This document shows positions 1 to 9,643 of a stretch of DNA of 64,000 nucleotides, in pieces. Position 1 is the first letter of the stretch, and each line of letters opens with the position of its first letter. The stretch is taken from positions 87,781-151,780 of the forward strand of contig NZ_LTAY01000070.1 of the NCBI RefSeq assembly GCF_002050515.1, in the 5' to 3' direction. The notes under the pieces are model-generated. The model saw only the letters and a program-made list of their open reading frames with translations. It had not been told where the DNA came from and did not search any database. The position numbers and the translations under genes were made by a program. This stretch comes from Clostridium thermobutyricum DSM 4928. GTDB taxonomy: Bacteria; Bacillota; Clostridia; Clostridiales; Clostridiaceae.

Positions 1-462
1 TATGCAATGCTTCCTTTTATACAAAAAGAAGTAATAGAGAAACATCAATTTATAAATCTACAAGATTTTTTAGATATAATAGGAATATCACAAATGACAC
101 CAGGTCCTGTTGCAATAAATTCAGCAACTTTTGTTGGATATAATGTAGGAGGAATCTTAGGTTCTATCTTTGCAACTATAGGAGTTGTATCTTGTTCATT
201 CATCTTAGTTCTAATAATTTCAAAAATATTAGATAAATTTAAAGAAAGTAAATTTGTAAAGGGAGCATTAATTGGGATGAGACCAGTTTTGGTTGCCTTA
301 GTAGTTAAAGCATTTATAGACTTAGCAACAGTTTCATATAAAGGTCTTTTTGATGTGATAATTGGAGCTATTATAGCAGTACTTATTTTTTATAAAAAAG
401 TTAATCCAATGATATGTGTTGCTGTAGCAGGAGTTTTGGGAATTTTATTTTATGGGGGATAA
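1..462 (+). CDS. Chromate-type (CHR family) transporter, C-terminal part, cut by the window edge
   Basis: The frame is open from base 1, ahead of the first ATG at 7, and the protein read there (Y-A-M-L-P-F-I-Q-K-E) matches the interior of CHR proteins, so the real start lies outside the window. The family hallmark M-T-P-G-P-V-A-I-N is present, followed by three or four hydrophobic membrane segments up to a Gly-Gly end. Short CHR transporters are about 180-200 residues and are usually encoded as adjacent pairs, so a partner upstream is likely. The substrate (chromate or another anion) cannot be told from sequence. The stop lies 6 bases before the next gene, suggesting cotranscription. Confidence 0.8.
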   Translation, partial: YAMLPFIQKEVIEKHQFINLQDFLDIIGISQMTPGPVAINSATFVGYNVGGILGSIFATIGVVSCSFILVLIISKILDKFKESKFVKGALIGMRPVLVALVVKAFIDLATVSYKGLFDVIIGAIIAVLIFYKKVNPMICVAVAGVLGILFYGG

Positions 463-468
463 ATTAAT

Positions 469-1695
469 ATGGATAATAGGGTAAAAGAGAATTATAAGAA
501 AGCTTTAAAATTATATACAGGTGGGGAAATTAATAAAGCATTAAAAGTATGTAATGAGTGTATGGCAGAAACACTTAAATTTGCACCTGTAATAAATTTA
601 AAAGGACTTATTTTATATCAAAAAGGGAATTTAGAAGAGGCAATATCAACATGGAAAATAAATAGAGAAGTTAATGATGATATGCTTTCTAAAAATTATA
701 TAAAAGATGCAAAAGAAGATGAAGAGAGAGTAATACTTTATTTAAAAGCAGAAGATTATATTAAAGAATTAAAAATAACAGAAGCTTTAGAAGTTTTAAT
801 TGGATGTAGTGAAAGTGATTTTAACTCAATAAAAGTAAACACAGCTTTAGCTTTATGTTATTTTAAAAAAGGGGAGTATCCTTTATGTAGAGAGCATATA
901 AATAAAGTTTTAAGTATAGATAAAAATAATATTGAAGCTAAAGAGATAAAAAAAGAACTATCAGAAGTATATGATGAAGTTAAAAATAATTCTAATAAGA
1001 AAGCTATTGGAATAGTTATTTTAATTTGTGTCTTATTAGGCTCAGGAGTTTTAGGAATGAATTATTTAGATAAAGGAAAAGCTAATGATAGTTTGAAAAA
1101 TGAAAAGCCTGTTGTAAAAGAAGAAATAGTTGAATCTTCAGAAGAAAAAAAGAAAGATGATAAGAAAGAAAATAAGAAATCATTAGATTTAAGTAAACTA
1201 AATAACTCTATAAATAATAAAAATATGAAAGAAATATATTATCTAGTAGATGATATTGATGAAAATTCACTAAGTGAAAAAGAAAAGGAAGCTTATTATA
1301 AAGGATTAAAAATACTTAAAAAGGATGGAGCAATAGAGTTTTATAATAATGGTCAAAGTCTTTGTTCTGAAAAAAAATATAAAGAAGCAATTGAAGAACT
1401 TAAGAAGGCAAATAAATATGGAAAAGATATATATGTTTATGAACATGTACTTTATTACTTAGGACTTTCAGAAATAGGGCTTAAAAATGATACAGAAACA
1501 ATAAAATATTTTAAAGAATATGAATCGAAATTTAGTAATGGAGTTTATATTCAAGAAGTTTTATATAATTTAGCTTTACTTAATAATAAATCTGGAAACT
1601 TAGAAGAAGCTAAAAAATATGCAGAAAGGCTAAAAAGTAATTTTTCAAAATCTATATATAATAATGAAAAAATAAATAAAATCATAGAAAAATAG
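469..1695 (+). CDS. Membrane-anchored TPR-repeat protein
   Basis: 408 residues. The N-terminal part (about 1-170) is a run of helical repeats with TPR-like spacing (for example A-L-A-L-C-Y-F-K-K-G-E-Y). A single hydrophobic segment follows at about residues 179-198, then a Lys/Glu-rich linker (about 200-240), then a second set of TPR-like helices (about 285-405). TPR modules bind other proteins; no catalytic motif is visible. The topology suggests one TPR domain on each side of the membrane. A GGGGG ribosome binding site overlaps the end of the preceding gene, and the next gene starts 18 bases downstream, so it is probably in one operon with the isoaspartyl dipeptidase. Partner unknown. Confidence 0.75.
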   Translation: MDNRVKENYKKALKLYTGGEINKALKVCNECMAETLKFAPVINLKGLILYQKGNLEEAISTWKINREVNDDMLSKNYIKDAKEDEERVILYLKAEDYIKELKITEALEVLIGCSESDFNSIKVNTALALCYFKKGEYPLCREHINKVLSIDKNNIEAKEIKKELSEVYDEVKNNSNKKAIGIVILICVLLGSGVLGMNYLDKGKANDSLKNEKPVVKEEIVESSEEKKKDDKKENKKSLDLSKLNNSINNKNMKEIYYLVDDIDENSLSEKEKEAYYKGLKILKKDGAIEFYNNGQSLCSEKKYKEAIEELKKANKYGKDIYVYEHVLYYLGLSEIGLKNDTETIKYFKEYESKFSNGVYIQEVLYNLALLNNKSGNLEEAKKYAERLKSNFSKSIYNNEKINKIIEK

Positions 1696-1713
1696 ATTTA
1701 GGAAGTGATAGTC

Positions 1714-2886
1714 TTGATAAAAATTATAAAAAATGCAGAAATTTATTCGCCAGAGTTTTTAGGAAAAAAAGATATTGTCATAGTTGGTGATAAAATTGAA
1801 GGAATTTATGAAAATATAAAAGTTCCGGAAGATTTTTTATCTGTTGAAGTTATAGATGCAGAGGGAAAAATATTAGTACCTGGATTTATTGATGCACATG
1901 TTCATTTAATTGGAGGAGGGGGAGAAGGTGGATATAAAACTAGAACACCAGAACTTCCTTTAAGTAAAATAACTAAAGCTGGGATAACAACAGTAGTTGG
2001 AGTGCTAGGAACTGATGGAGTATGTAGAAATATGAGAAGTCTTTTAGCTAAAGTAAAGGCTTTAAAAGAGGAAGGAATAACAGCATATTGTTATACAGGT
2101 TCATATGATATACCAGTAAAAACTATGACAGATAGTATAAAAGGAGATTTGCTTTTAGTTGAAGAAGTAATAGGAGTTGGAGAGTTAGCATTATCAGATC
2201 ATAGAAGTTCTCAAGCAACGGTAGAACAATTTATAAATACAGTTGCACAGACAAGAGTAGGAGGCCTTCTATCAGGAAAAACTGGAATAGTTAATGTACA
2301 TTTTGGTGGAGGAGCTAGAAAGCTTGAATATTTATTTAAAATGATAGAACAAAGTGAAATACCTCCAACACAAATTTCTCCAACACATATGTCTAGGACA
2401 AAAGAACTTTTAGAAGCAGGAGTAGAATGGGCAAAAGTTGGAGGATTTGTTGATTTAACAACAAGTTCAGATCCAGACCATTTAGAAGAGGGAGAACTTT
2501 TAGCTTCACAAGGATTAAAATATCTTTTAAATAAAGGTGTTCCAATAGATAATATTACTTTTACTTCAGATGGAAATGGAAGTATGCCAATGTTTGATGA
2601 AGAAGGAAAATTAATTGGGCTTGGGATATGTAGTGTAAGTACATTATTTGATGAAGTTAGAAAATCAGTTTTAATTGAAAAGATTTCATTAGAAGATGCA
2701 CTTAAAACAATAACATCAAATCCAGCAAAAGTTTTAAAGCTTAAGGATAAAGGAAGAATAGAAGTTAATAAGGATGCTGATATAGTTTTATTAGATAAGG
2801 AAGATTTAAAAATAGATACTGTTATTGCATTAGGAAAGAAAATGGTTGAAAATAAAAATGTTTTAATTAAAGGGACTTTTGAATAA
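1714..2886 (+). CDS. iadA: Isoaspartyl (beta-aspartyl) dipeptidase
   Basis: 390-residue amidohydrolase-superfamily enzyme that cleaves isoaspartyl dipeptides left over from degradation of damaged proteins. The first metal-binding motif G-F-I-D-A-H-V-H is followed by a Gly-rich loop. Further motifs are S-D-H-R-S-S, V-N-V-H-F-G, P-T-H-M-S-R and T-S-D-G-N-G-S, in the order known for E. coli IadA. Length matches the family. I place the start at TTG 1714, 8 bases after GGAAG (1701-1705); the GTG at 1705 overlaps that binding site. The residue aligned by eye with the metal-bridging Lys of E. coli IadA appears to be Glu. A strong terminator follows. Confidence 0.9.
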   Translation: MIKIIKNAEIYSPEFLGKKDIVIVGDKIEGIYENIKVPEDFLSVEVIDAEGKILVPGFIDAHVHLIGGGGEGGYKTRTPELPLSKITKAGITTVVGVLGTDGVCRNMRSLLAKVKALKEEGITAYCYTGSYDIPVKTMTDSIKGDLLLVEEVIGVGELALSDHRSSQATVEQFINTVAQTRVGGLLSGKTGIVNVHFGGGARKLEYLFKMIEQSEIPPTQISPTHMSRTKELLEAGVEWAKVGGFVDLTTSSDPDHLEEGELLASQGLKYLLNKGVPIDNITFTSDGNGSMPMFDEEGKLIGLGICSVSTLFDEVRKSVLIEKISLEDALKTITSNPAKVLKLKDKGRIEVNKDADIVLLDKEDLKIDTVIALGKKMVENKNVLIKGTFE

Positions 2887-2910
2887 TAAAAAAGATATTT
2901 AAATATATAA

Positions 2911-2939
2911 AAAGGTTGCCACTATGGCAACCTTTTTTT
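2911..2939. terminator. Bidirectional intrinsic terminator
   Basis: Perfect 10-bp stem (2911-2920 with 2926-2935) around loop ACTAT, with T residues after it on the plus strand and A residues before it. It lies between the convergent iadA and zinc-ribbon genes, so it can serve both. Confidence 0.9.
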
Positions 2940-2940
2940 A

Positions 2941-3363
2941 TCAAGTTTTCATTCTGAATTCATGAGAACATCTTTTACATGTAACTATAATTTTCTTTTG
3001 TCCTCTAGGTAATCTCAATTTTTGACCACACTTAGGACATGGAACTATTTTATATTTTCTATATTGTGTGAATTTGTATTTTAGGTGTGCAAAAGCTACT
3101 GGAATAGAATCAAGCTTTGCAATTGGTAAATTATAAGGAATACTTTTACCAAATCTATTTAAAATTTTATTTAAAAATCCTATAAACTTATAAAGCTCAG
3201 AAGTTCTTTTAGAAATATTTTTAGAAAATGTTCTGAAAACTGCAATAAGTAAAAGGACTAATCCTATTATGTTAGTATAACGATTAAAATTAAAAAATCC
3301 ACTTATTATTACTAAAAATAAGGATAATACATCAATACCATATCTACCATAAAAAAAATTCAT
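2941..3363 (-). CDS. Small membrane protein with C-terminal zinc ribbon
   Basis: 140 residues. Two hydrophobic segments near the N-terminus (about residues 11-25 and 31-45) are followed by a basic region. The C-terminus carries two CxxC pairs, C-P-K-C and C-K-R-C, spaced as in a zinc ribbon (about residues 109-133). No function is recognised; a membrane-tethered zinc ribbon could sense, or bind protein or nucleic acid. It has a good ribosome binding site (AGAGGTGAT). It lies 66 bases downstream of the other minus-strand gene (3430-4398), so the two may be cotranscribed. Confidence 0.7.
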   Translation of the reverse strand: MNFFYGRYGIDVLSLFLVIISGFFNFNRYTNIIGLVLLLIAVFRTFSKNISKRTSELYKFIGFLNKILNRFGKSIPYNLPIAKLDSIPVAFAHLKYKFTQYRKYKIVPCPKCGQKLRLPRGQKKIIVTCKRCSHEFRMKT

Positions 3364-3429
3364 TTAATCACCTCTAAAACTTATTACATACATTTTATCA
3401 TAAATATTCATAAAATGTATAATTAGAGA

Positions 3430-4398
3430 TTAATCTATAAAGATTCTATTTATGGCAGTTTCTAAAAAAGCAGTTGTTGCTTTAGTTGAAATATTTAAGA
3501 TAAACCAAAAAATTAATTGCATAGTATTTTTGTCATAAGTTGAATGTGTTAGAGTTAGTATTGTTAAACAACCAGATATTATAAACCTTAATTCTTCTTT
3601 AATTTTAAATGCGGAAAATTTATCATTAAGTTTAAGTTTTAAATCTATCTTTTTAAATGTATTTATAAAAGTTTCATGGTCATCTAATGTAAGAATTACA
3701 AATCCTAAAAGAGGTAATGAAATATCTCTAATTATAATTCCTTCTTTTTCTAAAAATCCTTGAAGACGAACAGCTGACATACATTTTTCTTTTAAAGGTT
3801 TTTCAGAAAATGATAGTATTTGAGAAAGTAATTGTACATTATTATTTGGAAAGAATTTAATATCCTTAAGATATTTATAGCAGCTTTCAGCTTCATTAAT
3901 TTTTAAAAGAGTATTATTAAAGTTAGAATTTATTAAAGCACAAATGCTAATGTCTTCAGTTCCAGTTAAAAACCAATGTCTCTCTTTAAACAATGAATAA
4001 GTATGTCTTAAATCTTCAATTGATGTATCAATATTTAGCTTACTATTATAAGAACATAAAATTTCAGAAGTAAGAGATAAAAAGTTATTAGCATTAAAAA
4101 ATACTTCAAGATTACTATAAGCATCTAAAACACAATCTAAAAAATCCTCACTATTTTCAGTTAAAGTTAAAAGCATAGTTAATATGTAATAATTCTCTTC
4201 TCTAAAAGGAGATTGTTCATCTGTTTTAATTGCAATTAAAGAGTGAATTTCTTCAATATTATCTAAATTTACTATTTCTCTGTATAATGTATAAGCTAAT
4301 GCAGTAAATTTAACAGTAACACTATTTGCTTTATCTCCAAAAGCTTTATCAAGCAAGTAATTATTTTTCAAAAATAGCTCTAAATATTTTTCTTCCAT
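3430..4398 (-). CDS. Uncharacterised helical protein, possibly DUF4003-like
   Basis: 322 residues, mostly alpha-helical, soluble, without signal peptide or membrane segment until a hydrophobic stretch near the C-terminus (F-I-I-S-G-C-L-T-I-L-T-L). The overall layout and the R-E-E-N-Y-Y-I-L-T-M-L-L-T-L stretch remind me of the DUF4003 family of Firmicutes, but this is from memory and unconfirmed. It has an AGGTGAT ribosome binding site and heads a minus-strand pair with the zinc-ribbon gene. No function is proposed. Confidence 0.65.
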   Translation of the reverse strand: MEEKYLELFLKNNYLLDKAFGDKANSVTVKFTALAYTLYREIVNLDNIEEIHSLIAIKTDEQSPFREENYYILTMLLTLTENSEDFLDCVLDAYSNLEVFFNANNFLSLTSEILCSYNSKLNIDTSIEDLRHTYSLFKERHWFLTGTEDISICALINSNFNNTLLKINEAESCYKYLKDIKFFPNNNVQLLSQILSFSEKPLKEKCMSAVRLQGFLEKEGIIIRDISLPLLGFVILTLDDHETFINTFKKIDLKLKLNDKFSAFKIKEELRFIISGCLTILTLTHSTYDKNTMQLIFWFILNISTKATTAFLETAINRIFID

Positions 4399-4703
4399 TT
4401 AAATCACCTCATTTTAGTTTTTTAAATAAAAAGAAAACTATACTTATAAAATAAAAATAATTTTAAATAAAGATATTAAGTATAATAAAATACAATAAAG
4501 TGATATAGATTAATAAAATAATATTAAGTCAAAATAAGATTTGGAACATGAGAGAAATAAATGAATAAAATTTATAATGGATTCTATTAAAATATCTAAA
4601 TATGAGAAATAAGAAATATTTATTTGAATATAATCTTAAGAAGATGAGTTTTGATTTGGATATTTTATTTAAAGTTATATAAAAGTATAAGTGAGGAAAT
4701 ATT
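4399..4703. other. AT-rich divergent intergenic region
   Basis: About 305 bases between the minus-strand 322-residue gene and pullulanase. It must hold promoters for both directions. I see only weak -10/-35-like matches in very AT-rich sequence and no convincing hairpin, operator or small gene. Confidence 0.5.
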
Positions 4704-6683
4704 ATGAATATAAAAGAAATTTATTCTGAATATAAAAATAATAAAAGTGAAATTAAAAATATATTTTCTTCTAATGAATTTAAAAACTTATATCATTTTA
4801 ATGGAATGTTAGGTGCTATTTATAGAAAAGAAGAAACTATGTTTAGATTATGGACTCCAGTTGCAAAAGAAGTTAAAGTAAAAATTTATGAGAAAGAAGG
4901 AAAAAATAATTTTAAATTTTTATTTGAAAAAAAGCTTTCTGATTTAAATGGAATTTTTGAAGGAATTATTTTAGGAGATTTATCTAGAAAGTATTATAGA
5001 TATGTTGTAAATATAAATGATAAAATTCAAGAAGTAGTAGATCCATATGCGAAAGCTGTTTCTATTAATGGAATTTATGGAATGATAATAGATTTAGAAA
5101 AAACAAATCCAGAAGGTTGGACAAATGATATAAAACCAGAATTAAAATCACCTGTAGATTCAATAATATACGAAACTCATGTTAGAGATTTTACAATAGA
5201 TATAAATTCAGGAGTTAAAAATAAAGGAAAGTTTATAGGATTAATAGAAGAAAATACAAAATATAAAGATGTATCCACAGGTTTAGAACATCTAAAGGAA
5301 CTTGGAATAACACATCTTCATTTATTACCTGTATTTGACTATAAAACTGTTGATGAAGAAAAAGAAAGTGGAGAGTATAATTGGGGATATGATCCTTTAA
5401 ATTATAATTCTTTAGAAGGCTCATATTCATTAAATCCTTATAATGGTGAAGAAAGAATAAAAGAGTTTAAAGAAATGATATTAAATCTGCATAAGTCTGG
5501 TATAAGAGTTGTGATGGATGTAGTATATAATCATGTATTTCAAGTTGAAAATTCAAATTTTGAAAAAATCATTCCTATGTATTATTTTAGAGAAAAATAT
5601 GATGGAAGTTTTTCAAATGGATCTGGATGTGGAAATGAAACAGCATCAGAAAGATCAATGGTAAAAAAATTTATATTAGATTCAATTTTATATTATACGG
5701 AAGAATATCACATAGATGGATTTAGATTTGACTTGATGGGATTACATGATATTGATATGATAAAAGAAATAAGATTAGAATTAGATAAAATTGATAAAAG
5801 TATAATTATTTATGGAGAAGGATGGGTTGGAGGAGAAAGTGTATTAGATTATAATAATAGATCTATAAAAGATAATATTTATAAGTTTGGTCAAATGCAA
5901 ATAGCAGCTTTCAATGATGATATAAGAGATGCTGTAAAAGGAAATGTATTTGATGACAATAATAGAGGATTTGCAAGTGGTGGTATAGGGTATTGTGAAA
6001 AATTAAAATCTGGAATAGTAGCATCAACAAGACATAATGAAGTTTATTATAAATGGTGGGCAAATGAACCTTATCAAACTATAAATTATTCTTCATCACA
6101 TGATAATTATACTCTTTGGGATAAACTACAAAAAAGCTTGAATTATGTTAGTGAAGATGAAAAAATAAAAATAAATAAATTAATAGCAACTATTATTCTT
6201 ACATCACAAGGAATTCCATTTATTCATTCAGGAGAAGAGTTTTTAAGAACTAAAATATCACCTGATGGCCAACTAATAGAAAATAGTTATAATTCTGGTG
6301 ATAATGTAAATAAATTGGACTGGAATAGGAAAATTAAATATAAAGATGTATTCGAATATTATAAAAAACTAATAAATCTTAGAAAAAATCATAAAATTTT
6401 TAGAATGGATAAAATGGCTGAAATTGAGGAAAATATAAGCTTTAAGCATTGTGGTGACAATTTCATATACTATGAAATTAATGGAGAAAACATAAAAGAT
6501 TATTTTAAAAAATCAATTGTAGTGTATAATGGTTATGAGAGGATTTTAGATTTAGAAATTGAAGGTGGGGAATGGGACTTAATTTTAGATGGAAACGATA
6601 TAGATGAACAGGGAATATCTAAAATTAAAAACAAGATTTCTATTGATGGTAGAACCGCAATAATTTTAGTTCAAAAGAAATAA
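4704..6683 (+). CDS. pulA: Type I pullulanase (alpha-1,6 glucan debranching enzyme, GH13)
   Basis: 659 residues. It hydrolyses alpha-1,6 branch points of pullulan, glycogen or starch fragments. The type I signature Y-N-W-G-Y-D-P is present. The four GH13 regions follow in order: D-V-V-Y-N-H; G-F-R-F-D-L-M-G with nucleophile Asp343; Y-G-E-G-W with acid/base Glu372; and S-S-H-D-N with Asp467. An N-terminal beta-sandwich (about 30-115) precedes the barrel. There is no signal peptide, so it acts in the cytoplasm, probably on glycogen or imported maltodextrin. The ribosome binding site GAGG sits 8-12 bases before the ATG. The glucokinase gene follows after 24 bases, fitting an alpha-glucan use operon. 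Confidence 0.95.
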   Translation: MNIKEIYSEYKNNKSEIKNIFSSNEFKNLYHFNGMLGAIYRKEETMFRLWTPVAKEVKVKIYEKEGKNNFKFLFEKKLSDLNGIFEGIILGDLSRKYYRYVVNINDKIQEVVDPYAKAVSINGIYGMIIDLEKTNPEGWTNDIKPELKSPVDSIIYETHVRDFTIDINSGVKNKGKFIGLIEENTKYKDVSTGLEHLKELGITHLHLLPVFDYKTVDEEKESGEYNWGYDPLNYNSLEGSYSLNPYNGEERIKEFKEMILNLHKSGIRVVMDVVYNHVFQVENSNFEKIIPMYYFREKYDGSFSNGSGCGNETASERSMVKKFILDSILYYTEEYHIDGFRFDLMGLHDIDMIKEIRLELDKIDKSIIIYGEGWVGGESVLDYNNRSIKDNIYKFGQMQIAAFNDDIRDAVKGNVFDDNNRGFASGGIGYCEKLKSGIVASTRHNEVYYKWWANEPYQTINYSSSHDNYTLWDKLQKSLNYVSEDEKIKINKLIATIILTSQGIPFIHSGEEFLRTKISPDGQLIENSYNSGDNVNKLDWNRKIKYKDVFEYYKKLINLRKNHKIFRMDKMAEIEENISFKHCGDNFIYYEINGENIKDYFKKSIVVYNGYERILDLEIEGGEWDLILDGNDIDEQGISKIKNKISIDGRTAIILVQKK

Positions 6684-6707
6684 TTATTTATATGAGGTGA
6701 TTAAAGC

Positions 6708-7688
6708 ATGCAAAACGGATACTATATTGGTGTAGATTTAGGTGGGACAAAAATCTGTACAGCATTAGTAAATGAGGAAGGAAAAGTTTTTAAAGAAGTT
6801 ACAGTACCTACTGAAGCTGAAAAAGGTGAATTAAAAATTGTAGAAAATATTAATAATACAATTAAAGAAGTTTTAGGGGATGTAAAAATAGAAGAAGTAT
6901 TAGCAATTGGAGTAGGATCACCAGGACCATTAGATGTTAAAAATGGACTTATAGTAGAAACTCCAAATTTACCATTCAAAAACTTTAATATAGTTAAAGC
7001 TATAAAAGATGTGTATAATACAGAAGTATTTTTAGATAACGATGCCAATGCAGCAACATTAGGAGAATTCGTATTTGGTGCAGGAATGCTAACTACAAAT
7101 ATGGTATATGTAACAGCTAGTACTGGTGTAGGTGGGGGAGCTATCCTAAATGGAAGAATATTTAGAGGAAGCACTTCAAATGCAGTAGAAATAGGTCATA
7201 CAACTGTAAATGTTCATGGTAGAAGATGTGGATGTGGAAACAGAGGGTGTGTAGAAGGAATATCATCAGGAACTGCAATAGCTAGAACAGCTAATGAAGC
7301 AGTTAAGAGTAATGTTCCAACATCACTTAAAAATTATGATGTAGTTACTTCAAAAGAAGTATTTATAGAAGCTGCTAAAGGTGATAGAGTTGCAAAAGAA
7401 ATATTAGATGAAGCTTTATCATACTTAGGAATTTTATTCGCTAACTTAGCAAATTCATATGATCCTGATATGATAGTATTAGGTGGTGGAGTTTCAAATG
7501 GTGGAGACATTGTATTTGAAAAAATAGCTGAAGAAATGAATAGAAGAGCATTAAAACCAATAAGAGAACATTGTAAAATAGAAAAAGCTAAGTTAGGTGG
7601 AAGAGCTGGAGTTCTTGGAGCAGCAGCTTTAGCAATAACTGAACTTGAGCATAAAAATAAAAAAGATGGATATATAATTTATAACTAA
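6708..7688 (+). CDS. glcK: ROK-family glucokinase
   Basis: 326 residues. It phosphorylates glucose with ATP. The ATP-binding motif D-L-G-G-T-K is at the N-terminus. The sugar-binding N-D-A-N-A-A motif with its catalytic Asp, the ROK zinc motif C-G-C-G-N-R-G-C, and the second Gly-rich loop V-L-G-G-G-V are all present. The start follows GAGGTGAT. It is 24 bases downstream of pullulanase, so glucose released from alpha-glucans is the natural substrate. A strong terminator closes the pair. Confidence 0.92.
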   Translation: MQNGYYIGVDLGGTKICTALVNEEGKVFKEVTVPTEAEKGELKIVENINNTIKEVLGDVKIEEVLAIGVGSPGPLDVKNGLIVETPNLPFKNFNIVKAIKDVYNTEVFLDNDANAATLGEFVFGAGMLTTNMVYVTASTGVGGGAILNGRIFRGSTSNAVEIGHTTVNVHGRRCGCGNRGCVEGISSGTAIARTANEAVKSNVPTSLKNYDVVTSKEVFIEAAKGDRVAKEILDEALSYLGILFANLANSYDPDMIVLGGGVSNGGDIVFEKIAEEMNRRALKPIREHCKIEKAKLGGRAGVLGAAALAITELEHKNKKDGYIIYN

Positions 7689-7705
7689 AATTTATTTTAT
7701 AGATG

Positions 7706-7746
7706 AGATTAGCTAATGAGTATCATTAGTTAATCTTATTTTTTTA
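7706..7746 (+). terminator. Intrinsic terminator after glucokinase
   Basis: 14-bp stem (7706-7719 with 7723-7736, one G-T wobble), loop GTA, followed by TATTTTTTTA. Confidence 0.9.
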
Positions 7747-7990
7747 TACAAAAATAAAAATTTGATTTTTAAATGTTAAAAAATAAGTTATATATATAAT
7801 TAATTAAAGTTTCGTTAGAGCTGAGAAATAGAAAATATAATTTTAATAATATTTAAATAAATTGTTATATCGTGATTATTGTTATAGCATTAATATTCGT
7901 ATAATAGGTAAAATAATATTAAGATTATAAAAGATAATTATTTTACTAATATAGGAAATAGGGATAAAATTTAATATAGAGGTGATTAGT
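7747..7990 (+). promoter_or_regulatory. Leader region of the reductase gene with a candidate -10
   Basis: AT-rich stretch without a gene. A TATAAT at 7900-7905 is a plausible -10; the nearest TTGTTA (7879-7884) is only 15 bases upstream. The octamer TTGTTATA is repeated directly at 7862-7869 and 7879-7886. I see no known riboswitch. Confidence 0.3.
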
Positions 7991-9559
7991 TTGAAAAAGC
8001 AATTAATAAGTAATGAACTTAAAGAAGTATTAAGAGAAGAAATTAGAGTTTTTAGAGAAAATGGACATAAATTTTTAAATAAGGAATTAACTGTACCACA
8101 ATTCAAATCATTATCAGGTGGAATGGGATCATATGCACATAGAGGTGGGAAAGAATTTATGATCAGATTAAAGACACCTTCAGGAGTAATTTCAAAAGAA
8201 GACTTTAATCAAATATATGATTGGGCAGTTAAATATAAGAGAGAATGGATACATCCAACTACAAGAGAAGCAATCCAATTTCATGGAATGACAATAGATG
8301 AAGTATGCGATTTAATGGAAGAAGCTTTAGATTATGGAATATATAGTAGAGGTTCAGGCGGAAATTTTCCAAGAAATGTAGCAATATCTCCACTTGCAGG
8401 AGTTTCAAAAGATGAAGCTTTTGACGTTAGACCATATGCTGAAAAATTAAATGAATATATAATGAACAGAGTTAATCAATACAAGTTACCAAGAAAAATA
8501 AAAGTAGCAATGTCATCAGATAGAGTTGCAGAACCACATAGTACAACAACAGATTTAGGGTTTATAGCTGTAAAAGAAAATGGAAAAGATATGTTTAAAC
8601 TTTTCATTGGTGGTGGACTTGGTAGAAATCCAAGAAAAGGTGTAGAATTCCCAGAACTTGTAGATCCAATGGAAGTTGTATATTACTTTGAAGCATTAGT
8701 TAGACTTTTCGTAGCTGAAGGTGATTATGAAAATCATGGTAAAGCTAGAATAAGATATATAGTTGAAAGAATGGGAGAAGAAGAATTTATAGCTTGCTAT
8801 AAAAAACACTTAAAAGAAGTAAAAGATAACGAAGATTTAAGTTTTACTTTTGAACCAAAAAAAGTAACTAAAGCTGGAATAAAAACTTCAACTATTGATA
8901 ATAGATTAATAGAGCAAAAGCAAGAAGGACTTTATGCAGTTTATTTCCATCCTGAAAAAGGAATATTAGAAACAAAACTTTTAGGTGAATTATTAGAACT
9001 TACTAATGAAATGGAAGAAGTAAGTTTTAGAATTACTATGAATGAAGGATTATATATTATAAACCTAAATGGAGCAGAAGCTGACAAAGTTTTAGAATTC
9101 ACAAAAGGTAAAGGTGGAGAACTAAAAGTTATGCAAAGTGTTTCATGTATAGGAGTTCCAATATGCCAATTAGGAATAGGAAATAGCCAAGGATTAGTTT
9201 CTTCTATAATAGATAAATTAAAAGCAGAAAAAATAGAGAAAGACTTACTACCAATTATTCATGTATCAGGATGTGCAAATTCATGTGGTGTCCATGAGAT
9301 TGGTCAAATTGGATTTACAGGTAAGACAAAAAGAGTAAATGATGCTCCTAGAAAATGTTTTGAATTACATGTTGGAGGAAAATTTGCATTAGATAATACT
9401 AAGCTTGGAGACATATACGGAGATATGTTAGAAGAAGAAATTCCAAACTTCATATATGATTTATATGAAGTGTTAGCAAAAGAAAATAAAGCTTTTGAAG
9501 TTTGGTATAAAGATAATAATGATTCATTTAAAGAATTAGCAAATAAATATTTAGTATAA
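7991..9559 (+). CDS. Ferredoxin-type nitrite/sulfite reductase-like sirohaem protein
   Basis: 522 residues. It has the two-half layout of sirohaem nitrite/sulfite reductases, with ferredoxin-like half domains and cluster-binding domains. The C-terminal half holds the [4Fe-4S]/sirohaem ligands as C-x5-C (C-I-G-V-P-I-C) and C-x3-C (G-C-A-N-S-C-G). The expected family reaction is six-electron reduction of nitrite or sulfite; sequence alone does not separate them. The start is taken as TTG 7991, 6 bases after AGAGGTG; the GTG at 7982 lies inside that binding site. It stands alone between terminators, with no sirohaem synthesis or transport gene beside it. Confidence 0.85.
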   Translation: MKKQLISNELKEVLREEIRVFRENGHKFLNKELTVPQFKSLSGGMGSYAHRGGKEFMIRLKTPSGVISKEDFNQIYDWAVKYKREWIHPTTREAIQFHGMTIDEVCDLMEEALDYGIYSRGSGGNFPRNVAISPLAGVSKDEAFDVRPYAEKLNEYIMNRVNQYKLPRKIKVAMSSDRVAEPHSTTTDLGFIAVKENGKDMFKLFIGGGLGRNPRKGVEFPELVDPMEVVYYFEALVRLFVAEGDYENHGKARIRYIVERMGEEEFIACYKKHLKEVKDNEDLSFTFEPKKVTKAGIKTSTIDNRLIEQKQEGLYAVYFHPEKGILETKLLGELLELTNEMEEVSFRITMNEGLYIINLNGAEADKVLEFTKGKGGELKVMQSVSCIGVPICQLGIGNSQGLVSSIIDKLKAEKIEKDLLPIIHVSGCANSCGVHEIGQIGFTGKTKRVNDAPRKCFELHVGGKFALDNTKLGDIYGDMLEEEIPNFIYDLYEVLAKENKAFEVWYKDNNDSFKELANKYLV

Positions 9560-9564
9560 TAATT

Positions 9565-9603
9565 TAGCTTCATAGCCAATTAAGGTTATGAAGCTATTTT
9601 TTT
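9565..9603 (+). terminator. Intrinsic terminator after the reductase
   Basis: 13-bp stem (9565-9577 with 9584-9596) around AATTAA, followed by a T run. Confidence 0.9.
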
Positions 9604-9643
9604 CTAAGTATAAAGAATTTAGTAATGGTAAAAATAAATATGA

